Below, piece after piece: positions 1 through 8,349 of a stretch of DNA of 64,000 nucleotides. The DNA is taken from the NCBI GenBank assembly GCA_047974375.1, contig JBKECF010000095.1:45376-109375 (forward strand), given 5' to 3'. The position numbers and the translations under genes are program-made. The stretch is from JBKECF01 sp047974375. Lineage in GTDB: Bacteria > Bacillota > Clostridia > Lachnospirales > CAMZNU01. The notes under the pieces were generated by a model. It searched no databases. It was not told the DNA's origin and was given only the letters and a program-made list of their open reading frames with translations. The number at the start of each line of letters is the position of its first letter. Positions within the stretch are counted from its first letter, which is position 1.

Positions 1-152
1 GGTACTAAATTTTTTAAATCCCTGCACCTATTGCGAAGTATTTCCTCGTTATATATATATAAAGGTGTGCCATATTGTTCTTCCAATTGGAAAACGTCTA
101 TGTCTTTGTAAAAATTCAACATATCGGAAACTTTACCATTTTGTTTTATCAT
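1..152 (-). CDS. lysA: Diaminopimelate decarboxylase, N-terminal part (runs off window)
   Basis: The minus strand reads an open frame from an ATG at 152 to the window edge, giving 50 residues. They include a YGTPLYIYNEE stretch followed by LRNRCRDLKN. This is the usual start of the alanine-racemase-fold, PLP-dependent decarboxylases, and of clostridial LysA in particular. LysA converts meso-diaminopimelate to lysine in the cytoplasm. A ribosome site (reverse complement of the TCCCTTTC around 158-165) lies just upstream of the ATG. Only the N-terminus is present, so the catalytic lysine and substrate residues cannot be checked. A related PLP decarboxylase such as a carboxynorspermidine or ornithine-type enzyme is the alternative. 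Confidence 0.7.
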   Translation of the reverse strand, partial: MIKQNGKVSDMLNFYKDIDVFQLEEQYGTPLYIYNEEILRNRCRDLKNLV

Positions 153-250
153 TTTATTCCCTTTCTATTACTTTTTTATTCTATGTAGGAAATATAGCAA
201 AAAAAAGAAGTTTGAGCAAATATATATTATTTATATAGGATATAAGATAA

Positions 251-293
251 AAGAAGACCCGATTTACTGTGGCTTTGTAAATTGGGTCTTCTT
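251..293 (-). terminator. Rho-independent terminator of the lipoprotein gene
   Basis: An inverted repeat with arms AAGAAGACCC and GGGTCTTCTT, extended by a second paired block (ATTTAC with GTAAAT), lies just after the stop codon of the minus-strand lipoprotein gene. On the minus strand it is followed by a T-rich stretch. Confidence 0.7.
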
Positions 294-303
294 AATAAAT
301 AGT

Positions 304-873
304 CTATTCTAATGCCTCTTTTGTTAAAGCAACTATGCGATCTAAATCTTCGTTGGTTTCTGTTACATTTTTAACATTTTCAAAAACGATATTAGGATTT
401 TCTGTGTGTACTAGAGTGTCACCTTCCATTTTTAAAACCATATAACCATTTTCAAAAGAAAAGGAAATGGTGCCGTTCTCATCATCAGCTAATACTTTAC
501 CATTTATTTGGCTTTGGTCGTAGTCGTCGTATAAATAGCCAGAAAGGGTTTCGGACATTACGGCAAAACTTACATAGTCATTATCTAGCTTGGCAATCCA
601 TATACCATTGTATGGTGTTAAGTCACCTAGGGTAATCATTTCCTCGGTTTCCTCTTCAGTTGCATCATTGATTTCTTCTGTTGGTGTTTCATCTATAGGT
701 GTTTCTTCCATAGATTCTTCCTTATTAGATGATTCGTCCATAGATTCTTCCTCCTTAGAATTTTCTTCATTGGTAGTTTTTGCAGAGTTATTTACCTCAC
801 TGGATGGTGTTGAGGACGAGCTACATCCAAATAAAAATATAACTACTAATGATGATAGTAAAAGTTTTTTCAT
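304..873 (-). CDS. Hypothetical lipoprotein with acidic linker
   Basis: This 189-residue protein starts with a lipoprotein signal: Lys-Lys, a hydrophobic run, and an LFGC lipobox with the lipidated cysteine at residue 17. A low-complexity Ser/Glu/Thr-rich linker follows at about residues 20-80, with repeated EESM and DETP-like units. A C-terminal domain at about 85-189 contains alternating hydrophobic segments suggestive of a small beta-rich domain. It should be anchored to the outer face of the membrane. I do not recognise the C-terminal domain. The gene stands alone between an upstream promoter region and its own terminator, so context gives no function. Confidence 0.75.
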   Translation of the reverse strand: MKKLLLSSLVVIFLFGCSSSSTPSSEVNNSAKTTNEENSKEEESMDESSNKEESMEETPIDETPTEEINDATEEETEEMITLGDLTPYNGIWIAKLDNDYVSFAVMSETLSGYLYDDYDQSQINGKVLADDENGTISFSFENGYMVLKMEGDTLVHTENPNIVFENVKNVTETNEDLDRIVALTKEALE

Positions 874-1003
874 TGATTTCTCCTTGAGTTTAATATTTTG
901 TATAAATTTAATTCTTTTAGATTATAACAAAAAAGTTTGAATAAACAAATAATTATTTTATAATAAAATAGGCGTAATTTTTGTAAAGGAAGGAAATGTT
1001 TAA

Positions 1004-1435
1004 ATGAAAAAAGGATTTACTTTTATAGAAGTAATAATTAGCATACTCATATTATCTCTTATAACAACTTTGGGAAATAGGCTTTTAGTTAACTCCTTAA
1101 AGGAAACAAAAGCAATAAAAGAAGAGAATGACAGATATTTTAATGGCTATGAGTTTTCATTATTCTTAGATGAACAAATAAAATCTAATGAAGATTTTAG
1201 AATTAAAACAAATGGAAATACAGTCGAATATATTTCATATGGTGAAAGCGTAATTAAATTTGAGGATAATAAAGTTAGCTTTGGTGGTAGATCGGGTGGG
1301 CGCATTGTTACTCAAACTTATACCAGTATAAATAATTTTGAGGTTCAACTTTTTGATGATGTAGTTATTTTTCAAATTGACGATTTAGAAAAAATAATTC
1401 CTTTAGAATACAAAACCATTACAATTGATAGCTGA
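1004..1435 (+). CDS. Prepilin-like protein (type IV pilin / pseudopilin N-terminus)
   Basis: The 143-residue product begins MKKGFTFIEV followed by a hydrophobic helix to about residue 30. This is the class III prepilin signal: cleavage by a prepilin peptidase is expected between Gly4 and Phe5, with the conserved Glu at mature position 5. The rest is a short globular region without recognisable motifs, as in minor pseudopilins of competence (ComG) or type II secretion systems. A good AGGAAGG-like ribosome site precedes the ATG. No pilus assembly ATPase, platform protein or peptidase lies nearby, so it must work with genes elsewhere or be an orphan. Confidence 0.75.
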   Translation: MKKGFTFIEVIISILILSLITTLGNRLLVNSLKETKAIKEENDRYFNGYEFSLFLDEQIKSNEDFRIKTNGNTVEYISYGESVIKFEDNKVSFGGRSGGRIVTQTYTSINNFEVQLFDDVVIFQIDDLEKIIPLEYKTITIDS

Positions 1436-1503
1436 TATGAGTATGTTTGATTTTTTTGACTTAGTGTTGAAATGGTATTAAAAATGATGTAATATTAAAA
1501 TAT

Positions 1504-1659
1504 ATTTAATCGATACGAACTAGACCACCACCTTAATCTGGCATCTGAATTTTGCTAAGCAAACCAAACACTTTGTGTTTGTCCACTGTTCGGCGTGGCT
1601 CTTTGTGGTGGGGCTACATGCCCCGCTAACAGATAGGTCTATTGGCTTACGATATATTA
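1504..1659. repeat. Dispersed intergenic repeat, family 1, copy a
   Basis: The left end (AATCGATACGAACTAGACC, from 1508) and the right end (GGTCTATTGGCTTACGAT, 1636-1653) are imperfect inverted repeats. Related ends occur at 23926-23990, 29421-29611, 31239-31396 and 41595-41642. The interior differs between copies. No coding frame is present. It fills most of the gap between the prepilin gene and the coiled-coil gene. Confidence 0.7.
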
Positions 1660-1737
1660 ATGAAGAAAACTATAAGCTATTTACGTAAATATTTATAATG
1701 GTAACAATTAAAAATTAGTTTTATTAAGGAGGACACT

Positions 1738-2220
1738 ATGGGATTTTTAGACTCAGTACTGAACAAGGCAAGCGAGCTTTCAAAAACAGCAAGTGAAAAA
1801 ACAAAGTCAACGGTTGAGGTTACAAAATTAAACTCAGCTTTATCTAGTGCAGAAAAAGAAATAAAAAATCTGTATGGTAAATTAGGAAAATTTTATTACG
1901 ACAAAATAAAAAATCCAGACAAAGAAAGTATTTTAGATACCGATTTGGAAGAGGCTGTTACAAAAATAGAGCATTTAAAACTTGAAGTAAATAAAATAAA
2001 AGGTGAAATAGAAAAAGTAAGAGATGAGGCGGCAGAAAAAGTTGCTAATATTAAAAATGAAGCGGCAGAAAGAGCAGCGTCTTTAAAAACGGAAGTAGTA
2101 GAAAAAAAAGAAGAGATAGTTGAAAAGTTTACTGCGAAAATAGCAGAAGAACCTAGCGAGATGCCTGAACAAACTGAAGAGGGCGAAAGTGAAGTTGAGG
2201 AAATAGAAGAAGTGAAATAA
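1738..2220 (+). CDS. Predicted coiled-coil protein of unknown function
   Basis: The 160-residue protein opens with MGFLDSVLNKASELSKTASEK and is almost entirely charged heptad-like helix, Lys/Glu/Ala-rich at about residues 80-140. It ends in an acidic tail. The N-terminus resembles a group of small Firmicute proteins that usually end in a zinc ribbon, but here no Cys pair exists, so that part is absent. There is no signal peptide or membrane segment, so it is probably cytoplasmic. It has a strong AGGAGG site and its own terminator, so it is likely monocistronic. No function can be assigned. Confidence 0.75.
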   Translation: MGFLDSVLNKASELSKTASEKTKSTVEVTKLNSALSSAEKEIKNLYGKLGKFYYDKIKNPDKESILDTDLEEAVTKIEHLKLEVNKIKGEIEKVRDEAAEKVANIKNEAAERAASLKTEVVEKKEEIVEKFTAKIAEEPSEMPEQTEEGESEVEEIEEVK

Positions 2221-2226
2221 TTAACA

Positions 2227-2256
2227 AACTGCCAAGGATTTCTTGGCAGTTTTTTT
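2227..2256 (+). terminator. Rho-independent terminator
   Basis: A perfect stem AACTGCCAAG/CTTGGCAGTT with a 5-base loop is followed by a T run. It ends the coiled-coil gene only a few bases before the carbonic anhydrase start. Confidence 0.9.
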
Positions 2257-2267
2257 ATGGGGGTAAT

Positions 2268-2810
2268 ATGTTAGAAAATATTTTAAAATACAACAAAGAG
2301 TTTGTGGAAAAAAAACAGTATGAACAATACAAAACAAGTAAATATCCAGAAAAGGAGTTGGCAATAGTTTCTTGTATGGATACAAGGTTAACAGAGTTAC
2401 TATTAGCTGCAATGGGCCTTAAAAATGGAGATGTAAAGGTTATAAAAAATGCTGGGGCTGTTATTTCACACCCATTTGGTAGTGTTATGCGTAGCTTGAT
2501 TATTGGGGTATATGAGTTAGGCATAAAAGAAATATTAATTGTAGGACATACGGATTGTGGTGCAAGGCATACTAATAGCTCAGATATAATTGAAAAAATG
2601 AAAGAAAAGGGCATAAGCCAAAAAAATATAGACTTAGTTAAGTATTGCGGTGTGGATTTTGATAGCTGGATTGGTGGCTTTTGTGATTTGGAGGAATCCA
2701 TAAAGGGAACGGTGGATATTGTAAGGAATCATTTGCTTATGCCTGATGGGATAGTGGTAAATGGATTGGTTATTAATTCGGAAACGGGGGAGATTTCTCG
2801 GGTTGTTTAG
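2268..2810 (+). CDS. Beta-class carbonic anhydrase
   Basis: The 180-residue product should interconvert CO2 and bicarbonate in the cytoplasm with a bound zinc ion. The family signature is intact. Cys36, Asp38 and Arg40 lie in the SCMDTR motif, and His94 and Cys97 lie in GHTDCG, giving the Cys-His-Cys zinc site and the Asp/Arg dyad. The length fits the small bacterial beta-CA group. A GGGGG-rich ribosome site precedes the ATG at 2268. The preceding terminator suggests separate transcription or read-through. It may supply bicarbonate to carboxylases, but nothing nearby shows this. Confidence 0.92.
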   Translation: MLENILKYNKEFVEKKQYEQYKTSKYPEKELAIVSCMDTRLTELLLAAMGLKNGDVKVIKNAGAVISHPFGSVMRSLIIGVYELGIKEILIVGHTDCGARHTNSSDIIEKMKEKGISQKNIDLVKYCGVDFDSWIGGFCDLEESIKGTVDIVRNHLLMPDGIVVNGLVINSETGEISRVV

Positions 2811-2861
2811 AGTGGAATGATTTCATCGTACCATGATTTAAATGATAAATTTGTGAATATG

Positions 2862-2980
2862 GGGGTGTCTTGAAAAGAAAAAACCTTGGTGATTTGCCCC
2901 AAGCCTTGGTCATAAAGATTTGCTTTATTGCTCAGGCAAGCAACCAACCCCACAAGCTTTTAAAAAAGCTTGACTAAAAC
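2862..2980 (-). repeat. Dispersed intergenic repeat, family 2, copy a
   Basis: Read on the minus strand, this stretch matches 51137-51298 over several blocks. These include a GTTTTxGTCAAGCT start, AAAAGCTTGTGGGG, GCTTGGGGC, CACCAAGG and a TTTCTTTTCAAGACACCCC end. A shorter relative lies at 24025-24092. No reading frame is apparent. It may be a non-autonomous mobile element remnant. Confidence 0.65.
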
Positions 2981-3022
2981 TTTAATCCGTAAGAATAATA
3001 AAAGTCTTTGGAATTAGGTGAT

Positions 3023-3069
3023 AAAAAAAGGCATTGCGATTTAGCAAAAAATGCTATTTCGCAAATGCC
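3023..3069 (-). terminator. Rho-independent terminator of the glycan-degradation operon (minus strand)
   Basis: On the minus strand a long hairpin (GGCATTTGCGAAATAGCA paired with TGCTAAATCGCAATGCC) is followed by seven T residues. It lies just after the stop of the fucosidase gene. Confidence 0.85.
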
Positions 3070-3076
3070 AATAAAT

Positions 3077-4501
3077 TCATGAAAATATTTTAAAACCATA
3101 GGCATGGTCATAGGGTTTATCTGTTGGTAGGGATAAATGCAAACCGTAGCGGTCTTGAATAAATGGAATATTTAAATCTGTTCCTAATAATTCAACTTTT
3201 GTAATTTCTTTTAGTGGACACTTAAGGCTAAGGGATTTAATTATTAAGGTTTTGTCCTTTGGCCATCCTAATGCAATGGCATAGATAAATTCATCTCTTG
3301 TAGTAAACCTTATATCTTCATGTGAAAATTCCATTAAGTTAATATCTGTTGCTACTCCATCTGTTAGTTGATTTTTAATGTGTTCTACATTGTAGTTTGC
3401 ATCTTTAACAGTGTTTGGACCTTCTGCAGCAATGGAGAAAGGACGAGTTCCGTAAATTGCCTCACCACATATTTTTAACCAGTTTCCTACTTCAAACAAA
3501 TTAGCCTTTGCCTCTTTTTGGAAAGAACCGTCGGCATTTGGACCAACATTTAATAATAAGTTACCATTTTTAGAAACTACATCACATAAGTGGTGTATTA
3601 TTTTTGTGCTGGATTTATATTTAGGATTTTGTACAATGGACCATGTTATATTATCTTCTATTCTATCATCTGTTTGCCAGTAAAATTCTTTAGCTTTGGA
3701 AAAACGACCACATTCTATATCGTATACACCTATGTCTATGGGAAAGTCTTCTTGTTTATAGGTAATTATACAATCTTCATTTTTATTATTTTTATAATAA
3801 TAGTCAACTAATTCATATCTATATTTTTCATCTATAATAAATGTACGGCTGTCAAAATAAAGTGCGTCGGGGCTGTATTTGTCAATTACTTCAATCACTT
3901 TATCACGCCAAGTAATATTAAATTCATTATCTGGAAATCTATAAGGTTTGTATCTGTTTGTTTCAAGGGGCAATGCTTTGCCATAATATATTTCATTTTT
4001 TGGGTCGTACACGTCGGCTTCGTTGTTGGAAGACATAAACCAGCCCCATAACCATTGATGATGGAATGTTGCTAAGGTTTTAATTCCTTTTTTGCGAAAT
4101 TCCCTAAAACACTCATTTACAATATCTCGTTTCGGCCCATAATTTACGCTATTAGTTGGGTTAATTTTGCTATTCCACATTGAAAAATTATCTGCGTGCT
4201 CACTTACTGGTCCGGCATATTTTGCACCAGATTTTATAACTAGGTCTGCCCACTCTTTTGGATCGAATTTTTCTCCAGTAAACATTGGATAAAAATCTTT
4301 GTAACCAAAATTTGCAAGTTCACCATAAGTTTTTATGTGATGAATGTTTTGGGATAGCCCGCTTCCATACATGTTTCTTGAGTACCATTCGTTTTCGAAG
4401 GCTGGGACGCAATAGGGTCCCCAGTGAAAAAAAATCCCAAATTTTGCGTCTTTGAACCATTTAGGTGGTTCTTTTTTTATGTTGTTCCATTGATATGTCA
4501 T
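3077..4501 (-). CDS. Alpha-L-fucosidase, glycoside hydrolase family 29
   Basis: This 474-residue retaining glycosidase releases alpha-linked L-fucose. The GH29 N-terminal pattern is clear: WFKDAKFGIFFHWG at about residues 15-27, ENEWYSRNMY near 36-45, and an SEHADNFSMWNS block near 100-111. The segment YSPDALYFDSRT (209-220) carries Asp217, the likely nucleophile, in a slightly variant setting. The length is typical of a catalytic domain plus a small beta domain. No signal peptide is seen, so the enzyme should be cytoplasmic. It is the last gene of the minus-strand operon, 13 bases after the esterase gene, with an AAGGAGG ribosome site. Confidence 0.92.
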   Translation of the reverse strand: MTYQWNNIKKEPPKWFKDAKFGIFFHWGPYCVPAFENEWYSRNMYGSGLSQNIHHIKTYGELANFGYKDFYPMFTGEKFDPKEWADLVIKSGAKYAGPVSEHADNFSMWNSKINPTNSVNYGPKRDIVNECFREFRKKGIKTLATFHHQWLWGWFMSSNNEADVYDPKNEIYYGKALPLETNRYKPYRFPDNEFNITWRDKVIEVIDKYSPDALYFDSRTFIIDEKYRYELVDYYYKNNKNEDCIITYKQEDFPIDIGVYDIECGRFSKAKEFYWQTDDRIEDNITWSIVQNPKYKSSTKIIHHLCDVVSKNGNLLLNVGPNADGSFQKEAKANLFEVGNWLKICGEAIYGTRPFSIAAEGPNTVKDANYNVEHIKNQLTDGVATDINLMEFSHEDIRFTTRDEFIYAIALGWPKDKTLIIKSLSLKCPLKEITKVELLGTDLNIPFIQDRYGLHLSLPTDKPYDHAYGFKIFS

Positions 4502-4514
4502 ATGTCCTCCTTAT

Positions 4515-5909
4515 TTAGCATATTTCTACTGGGAATTTGTAGAAAGATAGTATTGGCAAAAATGTTTTTTCATCGTAAAAGGGTATATGAGATGGGTCTG
4601 AACTCCATCCATAGGAAATGGTTGTTGTGCCTATGGGATTTCTTCCCAGCTTTAATTGCAATTTAGCATTGTCACTTTCAAAAGTAGAATAAGATAATAA
4701 AGGTATATTGCCCTTAGAATCTTCTATTAAAAAGGTGCTGTTATTAATATTATTGTTTATTTGAATAAAACCATTGTTTAAATTTGAAAAGGAAATATAT
4801 ATAATGTTTTCTTTTGCTTCTGCTTTTATTATATTTGGTGCAAAAAATTCTTCCTTATTGTAAATGACATTGCCACATAGTTTAGCAAGGTTATTGCCTA
4901 ACATAATATTTGCGTGGGAGCTATTGTGTATCCCATCACATAAAGAGCAATGTAAGGTTGGAAGTATATAAACTTTTGGGATATTAATAGCAGTCTGTCT
5001 TTGTGCTTCACGAATTACACCCCAGTCTTCATTGTATTCAGCGTTAAATTGTCTATTTAGTTGAAATGTAAAGAAAGGCACTTCAAAAAGATCTTTCCTT
5101 GTATTTTCTACTAGTCTTAAAAAACTTTGATAATACTTGGGGGATAATAAAGGTGTTGTATCAGAACAACCTTGGTACCACAAAATCCCCGAAATTTCAT
5201 TTCCACATTTTTTTATTTTGTTAATCATATTATAGTAGAGATCGCCATTTACTTGAGTATCCCAACGGCTAATAGGTGAACCTCCTAAGGCTGTTGGAAT
5301 AAGTCCAACAGGATATTGGGAGATTTTATAAAATTCTTTGCCAAAAGTAATAAAGGGTGATGTGCCGGAAACGCCCATTTCTTTGTTGATGCAGTCTTCT
5401 GCTGCAGTTGATTCATTAATAGGATGGCAAGCTAAATCCCAAGTACCACGATTTCTAAAAAGATGAACTTTTGTATGGGGAGGATCGTAGGCACTATCTC
5501 TGCCGTAACCAGAAGCATTTGACTGTCCGGCTATAACAAAAATATCTCCAATGCCTATGTGCAACCTTACATCCCCACGGAATATCCATTGCAAATCAGG
5601 TTTGGTGCTAATTGTTTTTAGTCCGGTTTCGATTTTATATAGTCCTCCGGCGGGTACAGTTAATGTTGCGCTCCAAGTACCTTCGTAGTTTGTTGGGCTT
5701 TGCGTATAGTAAACTTTACTCCATGGGCATATTTGATAGTTATCATCTTCATTTAAAATGCGAATAATGGGATAGGCCTCTTTTACCCCAACTTCTATAG
5801 CTGCTTGTGGCACACTATAAGTGCCTTGGAATGTCAAGTTTGCAAAGCCGCTTTTGTGTTGAACTATCTGCCAATCAGATACTCCTTTTGTAATTATTAC
5901 TCCATGCAT
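4515..5909 (-). CDS. Sialate O-acetylesterase-like carbohydrate esterase (SASA/SGNH)
   Basis: The 464-residue protein has the SGNH-hydrolase blocks of the sialate-O-acetylesterase family. These are GDIFVIAGQSN with nucleophile Ser130, GGSPISRW (209-216), ILWYQGCSD (242-250), and a DGIH pair with Asp325 and His328. An N-terminal beta domain of about 110 residues and a C-terminal beta domain flank the catalytic part. It probably removes O-acetyl groups from imported oligosaccharides. No signal peptide is present. It sits between a binding protein gene and the fucosidase gene with short gaps. The true sugar acceptor cannot be read from the sequence; many members act on plant glycans, not sialic acid. 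Confidence 0.85.
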   Translation of the reverse strand: MHGVIITKGVSDWQIVQHKSGFANLTFQGTYSVPQAAIEVGVKEAYPIIRILNEDDNYQICPWSKVYYTQSPTNYEGTWSATLTVPAGGLYKIETGLKTISTKPDLQWIFRGDVRLHIGIGDIFVIAGQSNASGYGRDSAYDPPHTKVHLFRNRGTWDLACHPINESTAAEDCINKEMGVSGTSPFITFGKEFYKISQYPVGLIPTALGGSPISRWDTQVNGDLYYNMINKIKKCGNEISGILWYQGCSDTTPLLSPKYYQSFLRLVENTRKDLFEVPFFTFQLNRQFNAEYNEDWGVIREAQRQTAINIPKVYILPTLHCSLCDGIHNSSHANIMLGNNLAKLCGNVIYNKEEFFAPNIIKAEAKENIIYISFSNLNNGFIQINNNINNSTFLIEDSKGNIPLLSYSTFESDNAKLQLKLGRNPIGTTTISYGWSSDPSHIPFYDEKTFLPILSFYKFPVEIC

Positions 5910-5925
5910 ATAAACTCCTTTCCAT

Positions 5926-7545
5926 CTATTTTTCTTGGGTTTTTAAATAGTCGAGGTATAACTGGTTTTGCCTTTCAATGTATTCATTTAATCCGTTTTT
6001 ATAGTATTCATCTAAGGTTTTGTGCCACATTTCAATTGGGTCACTTTTACCGATTATTATTTTTGTAAAATCATCTACAATGGCTTCTGTTGTAAAATAT
6101 TCTGTACTTTCTTTCGGAGTTAAAATAAAATTGAAAGGTCTTTTAACGGGAATCGTATTTTTTAAGTTCCATTTTAAATCTTCATTTGCCAAATGGACTG
6201 CATGGTTGCCAAATCTAAGATTATTTATTTCTGTTTTTCTAAAGTCATCTCTTGTACCTCCCCAAGTTGATAGGCTATTAAAAAGATATAGAGATGGATA
6301 CTTTTTAAATAGGGAATGCGATAGACTTATGTTCTTTACATCAACAGTGCATTTATATTCACCATTTTCTTTAACGTAGTCAACATTTTCTATTCCATAT
6401 TTTATAAGATTTGTTCCTTCTTCTGATAGCAAATAGTCGTATAAGGAGAGAATTCTATCCATTTTTTTGTCATCTACTTTAGATGAAAATAGAGATTCAG
6501 ACCAATAAATACTACTTGTATTGCTATAATAATTTCCATCTTCGGCAGGGAAGATTTGTAAAGTTCCTACACAGTCTTGGAATGGCTTACGTTGATATAA
6601 ATCCCATTGTTTTTGCAACTTATTAACTGAAGAGGGCGATGATTTATATTCTAAAGCTCCTAGTTTACCACTGGCAAAATCACTTAGAGAATCCGTTGGC
6701 TTTTTAACATAGAAGTTGGGATCTAGGCCACCAACATTATATAATTTTCTATAGGCTGTAATAACTTTTTCGAAATCTTTTGTAATGTAAGAAGGTATGT
6801 ATTTACCATCTTCTTCTATCCAACTATATACATTACACTTTGGCGCTATTCCAAGCATTAACCATTTACCTAAGGCAATTCTATTATTAACATTATATCC
6901 AATAGTGTCATCTAATCCATTTCCATCGGGGTCTTTGTGAGCGAAGGCTGATGTTAGTTCTATAAATTTTTCTAGAGATTGTGGCGCTGCTATGTTTAAA
7001 TTTTCCATCCAATCTTTTCGTATTAGCATTGAAGCGTCGGAAGAACTTAATTTAATGTCTTGGAATGATGTCCTTGGTAGGGCATAATATTTTCCACCAT
7101 ATGTATATATTGGACTGCACATTTTTATAATATTTTCTACATTGGGATAGGGCGAGAGGTCGTCCGGCAAGCTGCGTATTGATTTAGAATATATTAATTT
7201 ATCTAAACTAGAAAAACCGTTATTGTCTGAAGAAGACATTGTTACACTGGCAAAAAGATCTGGCAAATTGTTAGTGGCACTTAAAATTTGATAGTGTTCT
7301 TTATAGTCATTCCAGTTTACAGACAAAGGGGAAATTGTAATGTTGAATTTTTTTTCAATAAGTGACAGAATTTCATCACCCTTTGTATTGTTTACCATAT
7401 CTTGTATATCCCAAAATCCAATGCTTATATTTAAATGTTCATTGTATTTTGAATTAAGACTCTTATCTTTCGGTTCTTTCTTTGGGCTAAATTGACACCC
7501 AAAAGCTAAAGCAGTAAATAGCATAAAAAATAATATTTTTTTCAT
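5926..7545 (-). CDS. Extracellular solute-binding lipoprotein (LplA/YtcQ type)
   Basis: The 539-residue protein has a lipoprotein signal (hydrophobic core, then AFGC with Cys17). Its length and layout are those of the large family-1 sugar-binding proteins that serve LplB/LplC-type oligosaccharide importers. A DPDGNGLDDTIG segment at about residue 200 is a typical calcium-binding-like loop of this group. It should capture oligosaccharides outside the cell. It is transcribed after the YesN-type regulator gene and before the esterase. No permeases are on this strand. It either shares the permeases at 13542-15383 or works as an extra binding or sensing partner of the adjacent kinase. Confidence 0.85.
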   Translation of the reverse strand: MKKILFFMLFTALAFGCQFSPKKEPKDKSLNSKYNEHLNISIGFWDIQDMVNNTKGDEILSLIEKKFNITISPLSVNWNDYKEHYQILSATNNLPDLFASVTMSSSDNNGFSSLDKLIYSKSIRSLPDDLSPYPNVENIIKMCSPIYTYGGKYYALPRTSFQDIKLSSSDASMLIRKDWMENLNIAAPQSLEKFIELTSAFAHKDPDGNGLDDTIGYNVNNRIALGKWLMLGIAPKCNVYSWIEEDGKYIPSYITKDFEKVITAYRKLYNVGGLDPNFYVKKPTDSLSDFASGKLGALEYKSSPSSVNKLQKQWDLYQRKPFQDCVGTLQIFPAEDGNYYSNTSSIYWSESLFSSKVDDKKMDRILSLYDYLLSEEGTNLIKYGIENVDYVKENGEYKCTVDVKNISLSHSLFKKYPSLYLFNSLSTWGGTRDDFRKTEINNLRFGNHAVHLANEDLKWNLKNTIPVKRPFNFILTPKESTEYFTTEAIVDDFTKIIIGKSDPIEMWHKTLDEYYKNGLNEYIERQNQLYLDYLKTQEK

Positions 7546-7568
7546 ATAAGTATCACACCTTTAATGTC

Positions 7569-8336
7569 TTATGATTTTTTTCGATATGAGGTTGGAGTTA
7601 TATTTGTTTTTTTCTTAAAAACTTTTGCAAAATAAAAATAGTCATTATATCCAACCTTACTAGCTATTAGTGATATAGGTAGGTCTGTATTTTTAAGTAA
7701 ATATATAGCCTTTTCAATGCGAATATTTGTTAGGTAGGAGCTGAAAGTTTCTCCCATTTCCTGGCTAAATATTTGGCTGGCATAATTTGGATTAATGGAG
7801 CATAGGTCTGCCAGCTTTTGTATTGGTATGTCTATTTCGAAATTTTGGTTAATATAATCAATCATAATTTGAACCATTTTATTTTCTACTTTAATTAATT
7901 GTGGAATAAAACCTTGTATCGCCTCTTTTTCTGTAGCTTTATAAGGTATAGAAGTATTTTCTTGCTCCAAAAGTTTATTGTAGGCCTTACACATTAAATC
8001 TGTTATTTCACTTTTTGAAAAGGGTTTAAGACAGTAGCCTATAGCACTGTAATACATTGCCCGTTGTGCATAAGCAAATTCAGCATAGCCACTTATTATT
8101 ATAAATAGTGTGTTTAGCTGTAGTGCTTTTATTTCTTGTAATAGCTCAAGGCCACCCATACCAGGCATTTGTATGTCGGCAAAAACTAAATGGGGTTTTA
8201 GTGTTTTTATAAGTTTTAATCCTGCAATACCATCATAAGCTTCTCCAATAATTTCAAAATAGTTTTGGTCTTTTATAGTTGCCATAAGACTTTTAATTAT
8301 CCATTTTTCATCATCAAGTATAATTGCTTTATACAT
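7569..8336 (-). CDS. YesN-type response regulator (REC plus AraC HTH)
   Basis: The 255-residue protein starts with a receiver domain containing acidic residues near ILDDE and the phospho-acceptor Asp54 (VFADIQMPG). It ends with an AraC/XylS double helix-turn-helix at about residues 155-255 (IPIQKLADLCSINPNYASQIF and VGYNDYFYFAKVFKKKTNITP). I chose the ATG at 8336 because it has an AGGAG ribosome site at the right distance and begins MYKAIILDDE. An upstream in-frame ATG at 8438 lies inside the kinase gene and lacks conservation. It is 13 bases downstream of its kinase and probably activates the neighbouring carbohydrate genes. Confidence 0.92.
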   Translation of the reverse strand: MYKAIILDDEKWIIKSLMATIKDQNYFEIIGEAYDGIAGLKLIKTLKPHLVFADIQMPGMGGLELLQEIKALQLNTLFIIISGYAEFAYAQRAMYYSAIGYCLKPFSKSEITDLMCKAYNKLLEQENTSIPYKATEKEAIQGFIPQLIKVENKMVQIMIDYINQNFEIDIPIQKLADLCSINPNYASQIFSQEMGETFSSYLTNIRIEKAIYLLKNTDLPISLIASKVGYNDYFYFAKVFKKKTNITPTSYRKKS

Positions 8337-8349
8337 AAAAATTCTCCTG

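Noticed and set aside
590..940. Plus-strand Ser-rich frame opposite the lipoprotein gene
   Set aside because: The Ser-rich composition is the complement of the Glu/Ser linker codons of the lipoprotein; the opposite strand has a lipobox and terminator.
2255..2701. Minus-strand open frame opposite the carbonic anhydrase gene
   Set aside because: It is a shadow of the strongly supported beta-carbonic anhydrase frame and shows no independent motif or ribosome site.
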